Below are positions 41,645 through 51,368 of a stretch of DNA of 64,000 nucleotides, piece by piece. Positions within the stretch are counted from its first letter, which is position 1; every line of letters begins with the position of its first letter. Source of the stretch: Scatomorpha sp964367935 (GTDB lineage: Bacteria; Bacillota; Clostridia; Oscillospirales; Oscillospiraceae); contig CAYIYZ010000002.1 of the NCBI GenBank assembly GCA_964367935.1, positions 62,001 through 126,000 of the forward strand, in the 5' to 3' direction. Both the position numbers and the translations under genes were made by a program. The notes beneath the pieces were generated by a model. That model saw only the letters and a list, made by a program, of their open reading frames with translations. It made no database searches and had not been told where the DNA came from.

Positions 41645-44296
41645 ATGAAGAAGTACGGAGTAAATGAGTTACGTGAGATGTTTTTGAGGTTTTTTGAGAC
41701 GAAGGATCACTTACGCCTACCGAGTTTTTCACTAGTGCCCCAGAATGATGCGTCGCTACTACTAATAAATTCGGGCATGGCACCCATGAAGCCTTGGTTT
41801 ACGGGCGAGGCGCCTCCTCCTCGCAAGAGGGTGTGCACCTGCCAGAAGTGTATAAGGACAGGTGATATTGAGAATATAGGCAAGACGGCGAGGCACGGCA
41901 CATATTTTGAGATGCTGGGCAATTTCTCCTTCGGCGATTATTTTAAGCGTGAAGCGATAACTTGGTGCTGGGAGTTTTTGACTAGCCCCGAGTGGGTCGG
42001 CATAGATCCGGACAGGTTGTATCCGTCAGTGTATTTGGAGGACGATGAGGCGTGGGACATCTGGGAAAAGGAGATGGGCATAGCGCCGGAGCGTATATTT
42101 AAGTTCGGCAAGGCTGATAACTTCTGGGAGCACGGTACGGGCCCCTGCGGCCCTTGTTCGGAGGTTTATTTCGATAGAGGTATTGAGCATGGTTGCGGCA
42201 GTGAAAACTGTACAGTAGGCTGTGACTGCGATAGATATATAGAGGTGTGGAACAATGTGTTCACGCAGTTTGACAGTGACGGTCAGGGTAACTACACAGA
42301 GCTTGCGCAAAAGAATATAGATACGGGCATGGGTCTGGAGAGGCTTGCGGTGGTGTGTCAGGGCGTGAATAGCCTGTTTGACGTGGACACGGTAATGAAC
42401 ATTACGAATAAAGTCAGTGAGCTCACAAAGGCACATTACGGTGAGAGCGCGAAGACAGATGTGTCCTTGCGTGTAATAACGGATCATATAAGATCGGCAA
42501 CGTTTATGATAGGTGATGGGGTTTTGCCGTCGAATGAGGGTAGAGGCTACGTGCTAAGGCGCCTTCTGCGCCGTGCGGCACGTCACGGGAAAATGCTCGG
42601 CGTAAATGGTGCGTTTTTGTATGAGGTTTGTGCTACGGTGGTGGCGGAAAACCGTGAGGCGTATCCTGATTTGGGGGAGCGTGAGGACTTTATAATCAGG
42701 GTTATAAAGACAGAGGAAGAGAGCTTTGCTAAGACGATAGACGGCGGCATGAAAATGCTTACGGAGCTGACGGAAGCGATGAAAGCTGAGGGCAAGACGG
42801 TACTGCCTGCGGAGGAGAGCTTTAGGCTGTACGACACCTATGGATTTCCACCAGATCTCACACGAGATGTGTTGGGTGAGAGCGGTATGAGCATGGACGA
42901 CGAAGGCTTTACAAAGCTCATGGAAGAGCAGAGACAGAGGGCGAGAGCGGCACGTGGTGATATGAATGAAGCGTGGGCGGGCCTTGACTTTGGTTTGGAG
43001 AGCGGCGACACGGAGTTTGTGGGTTATGAGTCGGAGAAGATGGAAACTACGGTCCTGGGCATAGCGGTAAACGGCGAGGTGTCATCGGTGACACGTGCGG
43101 GCGACAGCGCTATTTTGGTTCTGGATAAGACTGTGTTCTATGCGGAGATGGGCGGTCAGAGCGCCGACCACGGTGTCATAAAGACTGCGGAGGCGGAGTT
43201 TCTCGTAAGAGATGTGCAGAAGAATAAGGGCGGCAAGATACTGCACTACGGCGAAGTTATAAGCGGTGAGATAGAGGTCGGAGCGAGCGTAAAAGCGGAA
43301 ATAGATACAGAGCGCAGGTCGGCGATAATGCGTGCACATACGGCGACGCATCTATTGCACAAGGCGTTAAAAGAGGTGTTGGGTGACCATGTGCATCAGG
43401 CAGGATCGTTGGTGGAGCCTGATAAGCTACGCTTTGACTTTACGCATTTCTCAGCGATGACGGCGGATGAGATATCGAGGGTGGATGCTCTCATGAACGA
43501 GTCGATATTGGGTGGCCTGGCAGTTAAGATAAGTGAGATGGGCATAGCAGAAGCCAAGGACATGGGCGCAGCGGCGCAGTTTGGTGAGAAGTACGGTGAA
43601 GTGGTACGAGTAGTGGACATGGGCGGCTATGCTATAGAGCTTTGCGGCGGTACGCATTTGGACAATACGGCGAAGGTTGGTCCCTCACGTATAGAAAGTG
43701 AGTTCTCGGTAGCGTCCGGTGTGCGTAGGGTAGAGGTAATAACAGGCAAGCTGTGTTTGGAGGAGATGAACGCACAGCGCAGGTATTTGTTTGAGATGGC
43801 GGAGGCACTGAAGACGAAGCCGCAGGAATTAAGGACAAGATTGCTTACCCAAATGGATGAACTGCGTAGCTTAAGAGGTGAACTTGAGAAGTTTAAGGCA
43901 CGAGAGAGTGCAAGCGAAGTAGAGCGTGTGCTGTTTGGAGCGAAGATGGTAGGAGAACTGCGGATATTGACGATGACGGTGCCGGATGCAGATACACAGA
44001 AGCTAAGACAGATGGGCGACAATATCAGAGACCGTGATGATAGGAATGTTGCAGTATTGGCAGCTTTGGATGGTGAGAAGATAAGCTTTGTGGCGGTGTG
44101 CGGTAAGCGTGCAGTGGAGCTTGGCGTTAAGGCAGGCGATGTGGTGAAGCAGGTAAGTGCGATGTGCGGCGGTAAGGGCGGCGGCAGGCCGGACAGTGCT
44201 ATGGGCGGCGGCAAGGATGCACTTATGCTCGATAATGCACTTGCTATGGTCGATAACTATGTGGCAATGAAATTAGGACTTCATAAGGAGGGTTAG
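41645..44296 (+). CDS. alaS: Alanyl-tRNA synthetase
   Basis: AlaRS charges tRNA-Ala and edits mischarged Ser and Gly. The 883 residues are full length. The class II core begins with ELREMFLRFFETKDHLRLPS and shows GMAPMKPWFTGEAPPP and DTGMGLERLA. The editing domain has the zinc-binding HTATHLLHKAL and later CGGTHLDNT. The C-terminal C-Ala domain ends CGGKGGGRPDSAMGGG. It is controlled by the T-box leader just upstream. The HIT gene follows after two bases. Confidence 0.98.
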   Translation: MKKYGVNELREMFLRFFETKDHLRLPSFSLVPQNDASLLLINSGMAPMKPWFTGEAPPPRKRVCTCQKCIRTGDIENIGKTARHGTYFEMLGNFSFGDYFKREAITWCWEFLTSPEWVGIDPDRLYPSVYLEDDEAWDIWEKEMGIAPERIFKFGKADNFWEHGTGPCGPCSEVYFDRGIEHGCGSENCTVGCDCDRYIEVWNNVFTQFDSDGQGNYTELAQKNIDTGMGLERLAVVCQGVNSLFDVDTVMNITNKVSELTKAHYGESAKTDVSLRVITDHIRSATFMIGDGVLPSNEGRGYVLRRLLRRAARHGKMLGVNGAFLYEVCATVVAENREAYPDLGEREDFIIRVIKTEEESFAKTIDGGMKMLTELTEAMKAEGKTVLPAEESFRLYDTYGFPPDLTRDVLGESGMSMDDEGFTKLMEEQRQRARAARGDMNEAWAGLDFGLESGDTEFVGYESEKMETTVLGIAVNGEVSSVTRAGDSAILVLDKTVFYAEMGGQSADHGVIKTAEAEFLVRDVQKNKGGKILHYGEVISGEIEVGASVKAEIDTERRSAIMRAHTATHLLHKALKEVLGDHVHQAGSLVEPDKLRFDFTHFSAMTADEISRVDALMNESILGGLAVKISEMGIAEAKDMGAAAQFGEKYGEVVRVVDMGGYAIELCGGTHLDNTAKVGPSRIESEFSVASGVRRVEVITGKLCLEEMNAQRRYLFEMAEALKTKPQELRTRLLTQMDELRSLRGELEKFKARESASEVERVLFGAKMVGELRILTMTVPDADTQKLRQMGDNIRDRDDRNVAVLAALDGEKISFVAVCGKRAVELGVKAGDVVKQVSAMCGGKGGGRPDSAMGGGKDALMLDNALAMVDNYVAMKLGLHKEG

Positions 44297-44298
44297 AG

Positions 44299-44643
44299 AT
44301 GTCGGATTGTATATTTTGCAAGATAGCTAAAGGTGAGATACCTTCAAATTGTCTATGGGATTCGGAGGGCGTGTATGCGTTTCGTGATATAAATCCTCAG
44401 GCGCCGACGCATATATTGGTTATACCAAAGGAACATGTGGCATCATCGATGGCGGAGGTGAATGAGAGTAACTCGGCAGCGGTTGCGAAGTGTTTGGAGG
44501 TAATTGCGAAGCTAGCGCGTGACGAGGGCCTCGATAGCGGCTATAGGGTAATTAGTAACTGTGGCGCAGATGGAGGTCAGACAGTACCGCACTTGCATTT
44601 TCATCTCTTAGGTGGCAAGAAGTTGGGCGAGATGCTCGTGTAG
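44299..44643 (+). CDS. HIT family protein (HinT-like)
   Basis: The 114-residue purine nucleotide phosphoramidase has CIFCKIAKGEIPS at the start, FRDINPQAPTHILVIPKEH and the histidine triad HLHFHLLGG near residue 99. HinT hydrolyses AMP-lysine and aminoacyl adenylates, and its gene often stands near aminoacyl-tRNA synthetases, as here. AAGGAGG lies nine bases before the ATG. It is co-transcribed with alaS. Confidence 0.96.
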   Translation: MSDCIFCKIAKGEIPSNCLWDSEGVYAFRDINPQAPTHILVIPKEHVASSMAEVNESNSAAVAKCLEVIAKLARDEGLDSGYRVISNCGADGGQTVPHLHFHLLGGKKLGEMLV

Positions 44644-44659
44644 CCTGAGAAAGAGAGCG

Positions 44660-46927
44660 ATGCGCAAGTTGTTGTGTGCCGCAACGGGTGTTTTGGCGGC
44701 GGCTGTTATAGCACATTATTTTGTGAATACGGACAGGTTGCCGCTAATAGCCATTATATTTGCGGCACTGTCCGCAGTTTCGTTTCTGTTTAGATATGAG
44801 TTGCGACTGCGTATGCTGATTTTCTTCGTGAGTGGCGCCGTGTTTTGTGCATGGTTCGGATTATATCATATACAATATGCAGAGCCGCCCTCTAACTTGG
44901 TGGGTGAGGACGTGACGCTGCGTATACGTGTCACGGACTATGCCGATGAGTATAGGGTGCTCGGAGAGATTGAGACCGAGGGCTATGAGGATATAGCCCT
45001 GTATGTGTACTCATACGACTATGATTTGAGTGCTCTGCGACCGGGTGACTTAGTGGAGGCGGAGTTTTCGTTTAGCGATGCTTCCTTGCGCTCGGGCGTG
45101 GAGGTGGACAGTTATATATCGAAGAGTATATATCTTTTTGCTTGGGCGAATACGGAACCGAAGCTGCTCTCGAATGAACCTTCTTTCCAGTACCTTCCAC
45201 GTCATATAGCTAACTTTGTGAGTGAGAAAGTGACGCAGGTGTTTCCCGAGGATGTGCAGAGCTTCATGCTCGCTTTGCTGACGGGCGATAAGTCGGGGCT
45301 GTACGTGCAGAGAGAGCTTTATTCTGCCATGGGCAGGACGGGCATATCGCATGTAGTGGCGATATCGGGTATGCACATATCGTTTTTGTGGGCACTCAGT
45401 GGATTTTTACTGCGAGGTAATAGAAAGGCGACGGCGGTGGTGGGCATAGCTGTGGTGTGGCTTTTTGCTTTTGTGGCAGGCGCTACACCCTCTGCGATAC
45501 GAGCGGCTTTTATGCTTAGTCTAATGTCGCTTGCGCCCTTTGTAGGGCGTGAACCCGACCCTTTAAGTGCTTTGTCTGCGGCTATGATACTGCTGTTTAT
45601 CGCAAATCCACTTACGGTAGCTAGTGTGAGCTTTCAGCTTTCTTTCTCGGCGATGTTGGGACTTGTCTTGTTTTCGGGCAAGATATTCGAGAGACTTAAG
45701 CCCTATGCGGAGAAACTGCGTTTGGGAGTACTGAGGAAAATAGGAGTGGCGGTGGCGGCAACGGTCTCGGCGTCCTTGGGTGTGACGGTGTTTACCGTAC
45801 CGCTTGTGGCACTGCATTTTTCATATGTGTCGCTTGTGTCGCCTATTACGAATGTGCTTATCTTCTTTGCGGTGTCTGTTGCATTTTTGGGCGGACTTGG
45901 CGCTGTGGTATTGGGTAGTTTGAGTGTGGTTTTGGGCTCTGTGGTGGGCTTTGTTGTGGCGTATATGGTACGGTATATCACATTTTGTACTGCGGTGCTG
46001 GGAGCTTTTCCCTATGCCGCTTTGTATACGGCGGACACGGCTGTTATCGTGTGGCTCATTTTTGCTTATGTGGTTTTCGGCTTTACATATGCTATGGGTC
46101 ACTTTTGGCAATTGCGTTACTATGTACCCGTGGGCATAGTTAGTTTAGGTTTGGCGTTATTAATATTTAAGACGAGTGTAATGAGCACGGATACGGTTAT
46201 GACTGTGCTGGACGTGGGTCAGGGTCAGTCCTTGGTATTTCGCAGTGAAGGTGCGAGTGTGGTGGTGGACTGCGGCGGAAATAAGGGGCTTGAAAATGTG
46301 GGTGACATAGCGGCAAACTATCTTTTGGCAAATGGCAGTCATAGGGTGGATGTACTTGTACTGACACATTTGGATTACGATCATATAAGTGGCGTAACAC
46401 AGCTCATGGCAAGGGTGAAGGTTGACACGATAATATATAACCCCAAGGCTGTGGATGAGGAGCGGTATGCACAGGAGATAGAGGCGGCAGCGGACGCGAG
46501 TGAAACGGAGATAATATATGCAACTGAGGATATGAGTGTAAGCGTAGGTGCTATAGAACTGAGTATAGCGGCACCTTTGGATGAGGGAGATCCGAACAGG
46601 CGCAGTCTATGCATAGTGGCGGATATTGACGGTATGAATGTACTTGTAACGGGCGATGTAGACTCTGTAGGAGAACGTGAGTATGTAGATCGAGGTTTGT
46701 GGGGTGATATGGACGTACTGGTAGTGGGGCACCACGGTTCGAGTAGTTCGAGTAGTTTGGAGTTATTACATACCAGTTATGCCCAGACGGCGGTAATTTC
46801 GGTGGGTGAGAACGCTTACGGACATCCTGCTGAGGACGTGCTACATAGGTTAGAGCTTTATGATATGGAAGTGCTTAGAACGGATATGGACGGTACGATA
46901 GAGATAAGGGCGGAGGATTATGAGTAA
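44660..46927 (+). CDS. comEC: ComEC/Rec2 competence DNA channel
   Basis: ComEC forms the inner-membrane channel for single-stranded DNA uptake. The 755-residue protein has N-terminal membrane helices and an OB-like domain (residues ~60-190), the competence core of several transmembrane segments (LLTGDKSGL, GRTGISHVVAISGMHISFLW, AGATPSAIRAAFML) and a C-terminal metallo-beta-lactamase domain (LDVGQGQSLVF, LTHLDYDHISGV, VTGDVDSVGE, GHHGSSSSSS), which degrades the second strand. The ATG at 44660 follows GAAAGAGAG. It overlaps holA by eight bases, the common Firmicutes order. No comEA is in view. Confidence 0.94.
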   Translation: MRKLLCAATGVLAAAVIAHYFVNTDRLPLIAIIFAALSAVSFLFRYELRLRMLIFFVSGAVFCAWFGLYHIQYAEPPSNLVGEDVTLRIRVTDYADEYRVLGEIETEGYEDIALYVYSYDYDLSALRPGDLVEAEFSFSDASLRSGVEVDSYISKSIYLFAWANTEPKLLSNEPSFQYLPRHIANFVSEKVTQVFPEDVQSFMLALLTGDKSGLYVQRELYSAMGRTGISHVVAISGMHISFLWALSGFLLRGNRKATAVVGIAVVWLFAFVAGATPSAIRAAFMLSLMSLAPFVGREPDPLSALSAAMILLFIANPLTVASVSFQLSFSAMLGLVLFSGKIFERLKPYAEKLRLGVLRKIGVAVAATVSASLGVTVFTVPLVALHFSYVSLVSPITNVLIFFAVSVAFLGGLGAVVLGSLSVVLGSVVGFVVAYMVRYITFCTAVLGAFPYAALYTADTAVIVWLIFAYVVFGFTYAMGHFWQLRYYVPVGIVSLGLALLIFKTSVMSTDTVMTVLDVGQGQSLVFRSEGASVVVDCGGNKGLENVGDIAANYLLANGSHRVDVLVLTHLDYDHISGVTQLMARVKVDTIIYNPKAVDEERYAQEIEAAADASETEIIYATEDMSVSVGAIELSIAAPLDEGDPNRRSLCIVADIDGMNVLVTGDVDSVGEREYVDRGLWGDMDVLVVGHHGSSSSSSLELLHTSYAQTAVISVGENAYGHPAEDVLHRLELYDMEVLRTDMDGTIEIRAEDYE

Positions 46928-47957
46928 AAAAGACACGAAGCTAAATTATGCAGAACTATCAAAAGCCTTAAAACAAGAGGGGCCAAAGCGCCTATACTTG
47001 CTTTATGGCAGTGAGGATTATCTGCGTGACAGCTTCTTAAATGAACTGAGAAAGGCCTGCTTTCCCGATGGCGGAGCGGAATTCGGGCATACACGCTTTG
47101 ATACAGCCGTGCCGGATGTTAGAGCTTTGTCAGAGAGTGTAGACGCTCTGCCTTTTATGTCGGAGCGCAGTTTGATAGAAGTACACGGCTTCGATGCGGG
47201 GAAGTGTACGGAGGAAATGAGCAAGGATTGCGAGAGGATATTTTCGGACATACCGGAGTACTGCACCTTAGTGTTTGTGACGGATACGGGCGTGTCGCCC
47301 GATAAGCGTAAGAAGATAGTAAAATCAATGCAGAAGCATGGTGAGCTTGTGGACTTCACGGTACAGGAGCACGGTCGGCTTATACCGTGGATAAGAAGGC
47401 GCTTTGAGGCGAGAGGCAAGAGGATAGATACCCAAACGGCAGAGTACTTGGTTTATATGAGCGGAGCGAATATGAGCGGTTTGGTTCAGGAGATAGAGAA
47501 GATTGCGGTGGCAACACAAGGTGAAGAGATAAGTAAGCGTGATATAGATAATTTTGCGAGTAAGATAGTGGAGGCACGGGTGTTTGAGATGACGGACGCT
47601 TTGAGTGCAAGGGACTATGGCAAGGCGGCAAGGCTGATGGCAGATCTCATGGCGACAGACGAGGAGCCAATAATGATACTTGCGGTGATAGGCTTACAGT
47701 TTAGGAGACTTTATGCGGCACGTTTGGGCATGGCAGAGGGCAGAGGCATGGCTTTGTATAGAGAGTTGTATTCGGAAAATAGGGATTTCATATTGAAAAA
47801 GACGGAGAAAACGGCATCGTCATTTAGATTAAAGGAGATAACATATATATTGAGTTTGTGCGCAGAAACGGACTATGCGATGAAGAGCAGCGTGGAGAGT
47901 TCAACGGAATTATTGCGAGGTTTTTTGCTTAGTCTGAGTACGATGGTGCGCAGATGA
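46920..47957 (+). CDS. holA: DNA polymerase III subunit delta
   Basis: The 345-residue clamp-loader subunit opens the sliding clamp. Its AAA+-like fold begins KRLYLLYGSEDYLRDSFLNEL, with GAEFGHTRFD, LPFMSERSLIEVHGF and LVFVTDTGVSPDKRKK, then a helical C-terminal collar domain (FRLKEITYILSLCAETDYAMKSS). The degenerate P-loop is normal for delta. GGAGG is just before the ATG. It overlaps comEC at its start and rnmV by four bases at its end. Confidence 0.95.
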   Translation: MSKKDTKLNYAELSKALKQEGPKRLYLLYGSEDYLRDSFLNELRKACFPDGGAEFGHTRFDTAVPDVRALSESVDALPFMSERSLIEVHGFDAGKCTEEMSKDCERIFSDIPEYCTLVFVTDTGVSPDKRKKIVKSMQKHGELVDFTVQEHGRLIPWIRRRFEARGKRIDTQTAEYLVYMSGANMSGLVQEIEKIAVATQGEEISKRDIDNFASKIVEARVFEMTDALSARDYGKAARLMADLMATDEEPIMILAVIGLQFRRLYAARLGMAEGRGMALYRELYSENRDFILKKTEKTASSFRLKEITYILSLCAETDYAMKSSVESSTELLRGFLLSLSTMVRR

Positions 47958-48541
47958 GGATAAAAGAGACGATAGTTGTGGAGGGCAGGTACGACAAGAA
48001 TAGCCTTTCACAAGTGGTGGATGCACATATAGTGGAGCTTGGGGGCTTTGCTGTATTCAATGATAAGGAAAAAATCAGTTTACTTCGAAAGTTGGCAGAG
48101 ACGCGCGGGATAATAGTGCTGACGGATAGTGACAGTGCGGGGTTTCTGATAAGGTCACATCTAAAGGGTGCGATAGACAAGGAGTACGTTAAACATGCGT
48201 ACATACCGGATATTTACGGTAAGGAACGCAGGAAACAAAAGAGCTCCAAGGAGGGTAAAATAGGCGTTGAGGGTGTGCGCCCTGAGGTTTTGCGCGAGGC
48301 ATTAATAAGAGCCGGAGCGACGGTTGAGTCTGAAGAAACTATGAGTGTCGTGGGCGAGAGCATAAAAAAATCAGACCTGTTTGAAGCAGGTCTGACGGGT
48401 ATGGCAGGTAGTGCGGAGCGCAGGTCGAGGTTTATAGCACATTTAGGCTTACCTGAGCGGCTCAGCACGAATGCTCTGTTAGATGTGCTAAATGCACTGT
48501 ATAACAAGGCGCAGTTTGAGGAAATGGTGCGAGAATTTTAG
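47954..48541 (+). CDS. rnmV: Ribonuclease M5
   Basis: RNase M5 matures 5S rRNA. The 195-residue protein consists of a TOPRIM domain (TIVVEGRYDKNSL with the catalytic Glu, GIIVLTDSDSAGFLIRSH with the DxD) and a C-terminal helical domain (EGVRPEVLREALIRAGA). It is coupled to holA by an ATGA overlap. RnmV is more often linked to ksgA, so this is a slightly unusual neighbour. Its stop overlaps the end of the convergent gene at 48538. Confidence 0.93.
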   Translation: MRIKETIVVEGRYDKNSLSQVVDAHIVELGGFAVFNDKEKISLLRKLAETRGIIVLTDSDSAGFLIRSHLKGAIDKEYVKHAYIPDIYGKERRKQKSSKEGKIGVEGVRPEVLREALIRAGATVESEETMSVVGESIKKSDLFEAGLTGMAGSAERRSRFIAHLGLPERLSTNALLDVLNALYNKAQFEEMVREF

Positions 48542-48786
48542 TTCTTGGAAATGTTGTGCTCTTCAATAATAACTGCGGCGAGGCAGGACAAAAGGAGTAG
48601 AGCTTGGGGGAGTGTGTACAGCTCCTTTATAAGCAGATATGTAGAATAATTATCTGCGGTGAGGTCGCCGGTGCTCATGAGAAGGAGAAAAGCGCAAAAA
48701 AGCATGGCACAGGACAATATGAGTGTCTTGATAGTAATTTGCCATGATGTTTCGCTCATGGATAAGAAGCGGTTAATAAGTTTCAT
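48538..48786 (-). CDS. Small two-helix membrane protein, unknown
   Basis: The 82-residue frame starting MKLINRFLSMSET has two clear hydrophobic helices, about residues 20-40 (TLILSCAMLFCAFLLLM) and 57-75 (TLPQALLLLSCLAAVII), with a short loop between. I recognise no family. The ribosome binding site is a distant GAGG and thus weak. It converges on rnmV with a four-base overlap of stops. Hydrophobic pattern and normal codon use favour a real gene. Confidence 0.5.
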   Translation of the reverse strand: MKLINRFLSMSETSWQITIKTLILSCAMLFCAFLLLMSTGDLTADNYSTYLLIKELYTLPQALLLLSCLAAVIIEEHNISKN

Positions 48787-48934
48787 AATAATCACCCGAC
48801 CTCATTTTATACCAATAAAAGAGTGGGGGCAAGGCACAAAATATGGGAAGGGCGATAAAATGACGCATAGATGTAGAATATAACAAAAGAATGTGGTATA
48901 ATTGGAAAATAGTCTTATGAGAGGTGTGATATAA

Positions 48935-49393
48935 GTGAAATGCCCATTTTGTGCATATGCGGAGAGTAAGGTAATAGACTCACGCCCGGCAGATGAGGGA
49001 GTGAGCATACGCAGGAGAAGAGAATGTCTTGCGTGTCAGAAACGATTTACGACCTATGAGAATGTGGAGCGTTTACCGCTTGTCGTGGTAAAGCGAGACG
49101 GAAGTAGGCAGACATTCGATAAATTGAAGCTAATAAACGGCATGGTACGAGCGTGTGAAAAGCGACCGGTGCAGTTAGCGTCGCTCGAGGGTATAGCCGA
49201 TAAGATAGAGCAAGAGTTACAGAGTTCTTTGGATCGGGAGATAAAGACTTCGGAGATAGGCGAGATGGTAATGAAGGGCTTGAAGGATGTCGATGACGTG
49301 GCGTATATCAGATTCGTATCGGTTTATCGTTCGTTTAAAGACGTTAATACGTTCATGGAGGAGCTTGCGAGTCTCATGAAGTCCAAGGATTAA
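48935..49393 (+). CDS. nrdR: Transcriptional repressor NrdR
   Basis: NrdR represses ribonucleotide reductase genes when dATP is high. The 152 residues have an N-terminal zinc ribbon (CPFCAYAESKVIDSRPADEG with ECLACQKRFTTYE, four Cys) and the ATP-cone domain (VVKRDGSRQTFDKLKLINGM). The start is GTG with GAGGTG upstream, and a TATAAT at 48897-48902 serves as -10. No NrdR box or nrd gene is seen in this window, so it acts elsewhere. Confidence 0.97.
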   Translation: MKCPFCAYAESKVIDSRPADEGVSIRRRRECLACQKRFTTYENVERLPLVVVKRDGSRQTFDKLKLINGMVRACEKRPVQLASLEGIADKIEQELQSSLDREIKTSEIGEMVMKGLKDVDDVAYIRFVSVYRSFKDVNTFMEELASLMKSKD

Positions 49394-49770
49394 AATATAC
49401 TGCCTAAGCGTAGCTGTTCCATTTTGTATAGTCCTTCAAGTCTTGAGATGAGTTTTTTATAATCATGCTCTGCGCTGCAACTTTCCGTTTGTGAGATGGT
49501 GGAGAGAATATCGTAGAAGCAATCGTTAATGACGTCTACCTCGCTGTGGCGCAGGAGGATGTGAGTGTATATGTCCGACTCTTGCCAAAGCGAGTGTGCG
49601 TCGAGTAGGTGTTGTTCGGCGTTAAGAGCATCCCCATCTGCGTAGAGCGCTTGCGAGATGGAGATGTCTGCGATCATGGAATTGGTGAAGCTGTGTAGGA
49701 ATACAATGTTCAGTAGGGATAGCACACAGAGTGTAAGCAGCAAAAGTGTGGCAAAGAGTTCTTTTTTCAT
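49390..49770 (-). CDS. DUF4363-like membrane-anchored protein
   Basis: The 126-residue protein has one N-terminal membrane span (residues 5-28) and a helical extracytoplasmic domain, with HSEVDVINDCFYDILSTI in the middle. Position and layout match DUF4363, which is regularly encoded after DUF421/YetF, and it does overlap the YetF gene by four bases. Function is unknown; it probably partners YetF at the membrane. Its stop overlaps that of nrdR, which is convergent. Confidence 0.75.
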   Translation of the reverse strand: MKKELFATLLLLTLCVLSLLNIVFLHSFTNSMIADISISQALYADGDALNAEQHLLDAHSLWQESDIYTHILLRHSEVDVINDCFYDILSTISQTESCSAEHDYKKLISRLEGLYKMEQLRLGSIF

Positions 49771-50447
49771 TTGACATTCTCCATAGCGGCGTAGAATATC
49801 CCACCTTCATCGTTGAGTGAGAGTAAGAACACCTTGGATGGGTCGGATACGCCCTGCTCTTGTAGTTCTGACATAAGCCAGTCGAGGTCTTTGCCCGATT
49901 TTTTTAGATTATCTTGCATGAGTTTACCATTATTAATAATGATGTGGTAATAACCGGGGTCTCTGACTGGTATATCGAGTTCTTTAGCGCTGGGAGGCTT
50001 GTGCGAGGGGTAGAGCAGTACGTTGAGGAGGCCGTTAGTTTCTAAGATGGCGTATTGTATTTGCTTAATATCGCATACTTCACGTGAGCGCAGCTCTTCG
50101 GCTAGTTCTTCGAGGGTGAATCGGTTTCTGCGCATTTCTTTTTGGTTAATGACACCGTTTTCGATAAGGAAACAGGGAGTACCGTAAATAATTTTTCGAA
50201 GTCCGACGAAGCGCATGTTGAGGCCTGCGAGCAGGATTTGACAGCAAAAGAGCACAATGACAGGTAAAAGACCGTTCATGAGTGGGATGCCGATGTCTTG
50301 CAGAGGGTGAGCGCCGAGATCGGCGATCAGAACAGCGACGGCAAGTTCGGGCAGTTCGAGTTCACCCATTTGGCGTTTACCCATGATGCGCATGGCGATG
50401 ATGAGGGTAAAAAAAACAATAACTGTACGTAAGATTACAACGGCCAA
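49767..50447 (-). CDS. DUF421/YetF family membrane protein
   Basis: The 226-residue protein has three N-terminal membrane helices with the conserved AMRIMGKRQMGELELPELAV-like motif (residues 19-38), then the YetF cytosolic domain: GTPCFLIENGVINQKEMRRN, FTLEELAEELRSREV and IQYAILETNGLLNVLLYP. Family members affect spore or envelope properties in Bacillus. It heads a two-gene operon with the DUF4363-like gene and has GGAGG before its ATG. Confidence 0.9.
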   Translation of the reverse strand: MAVVILRTVIVFFTLIIAMRIMGKRQMGELELPELAVAVLIADLGAHPLQDIGIPLMNGLLPVIVLFCCQILLAGLNMRFVGLRKIIYGTPCFLIENGVINQKEMRRNRFTLEELAEELRSREVCDIKQIQYAILETNGLLNVLLYPSHKPPSAKELDIPVRDPGYYHIIINNGKLMQDNLKKSGKDLDWLMSELQEQGVSDPSKVFLLSLNDEGGIFYAAMENVK

Positions 50448-50519
50448 AGAAATTCCTCCTTTCGGAAATAGTATTATCTATAAACTAATAAAAATACAAA
50501 ATAATAGAGGAGAGTAGAA

Positions 50520-51347
50520 ATGAAGTTTACAAAGATGCACGGATGCGGAAATGATTATGTGTACGTAAACTGCTTTGAGGAGCAAGTGGCGGACAAAGCT
50601 GAGTTATCAAGGCGATTGTCTGACAGGCACTTCGGAGTGGGTGCGGATGGGCTAATATGTATATGTCCTTCCGAGACAGCGGACTTTATGATGGATATGT
50701 ATAATGCTGACGGCTCGGTGGGAAAGATGTGCGGAAATGGCATACGTTGTTTGGCACGCTATGTGTATGAGCGTGGCATGACTGATAAGAAAGAGATAGA
50801 GATAGAGACGGCGTCGGGTGTAAAGACTGTGTGGTTGAATGTCACAGATGGTGCGGTAGAGAATGTGCGTGTTTGCATGGGCGAGGCGGACTTTTCGGCA
50901 GCGAATATACCTGTCGATACGAATGAGGCTGACTTTATACTAAAGCCTGTGGAGATAGGTGGCGTGGAGTGGCTCGTGACAGCGGTGTCTGTTGGCAACC
51001 CTCATGCAGTGGTATTTGTGGATAATGTGGATTGGCTGGACTTAGTGACTATAGGGCCACAGTTTGAAAATCACCTGCTGTTCCCAGATAGGATAAATAC
51101 TGAGTTCGTTCAGGTGCTGGACGAGAACAATTTGAAGATGCGAGTGTGGGAGCGTGGAAGCGGCGAGACTTTGGCTTGCGGCTCAGGAGCATCGGCGGCC
51201 TTGGCGGCAGCTGTAAAGACGGGTAAGAGCTCTTCGTGCGTGAAGATGGCGTTACGTGGCGGTGAGCTGACGATAGAGATAGATAGTAACGACAATAAGA
51301 TATATATGACAGGGCCGGCAACTTTTGTGTTTGACGGCGAGCTATAA
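50520..51347 (+). CDS. dapF: Diaminopimelate epimerase
   Basis: DapF converts LL- to meso-diaminopimelate for lysine and peptidoglycan. The 275-residue PLP-free racemase has both catalytic cysteines: NADGSVGKMCGNGIRCLARY near residue 70 and ERGSGETLACGSGASA near 220, and starts FTKMHGCGNDYVYV. It stands directly before dapL, so the window encodes the two-step end of the aminotransferase variant of the DAP pathway. Confidence 0.97.
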   Translation: MKFTKMHGCGNDYVYVNCFEEQVADKAELSRRLSDRHFGVGADGLICICPSETADFMMDMYNADGSVGKMCGNGIRCLARYVYERGMTDKKEIEIETASGVKTVWLNVTDGAVENVRVCMGEADFSAANIPVDTNEADFILKPVEIGGVEWLVTAVSVGNPHAVVFVDNVDWLDLVTIGPQFENHLLFPDRINTEFVQVLDENNLKMRVWERGSGETLACGSGASAALAAAVKTGKSSSCVKMALRGGELTIEIDSNDNKIYMTGPATFVFDGEL

Positions 51348-51368
51348 GATAAGAAAGAGGGAAAAAAC

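Noticed and set aside
43627..44214. 195-residue frame antisense to alaS
   Set aside because: It lies wholly within the well-conserved alaS C-terminal coding region and is explained by codon bias.
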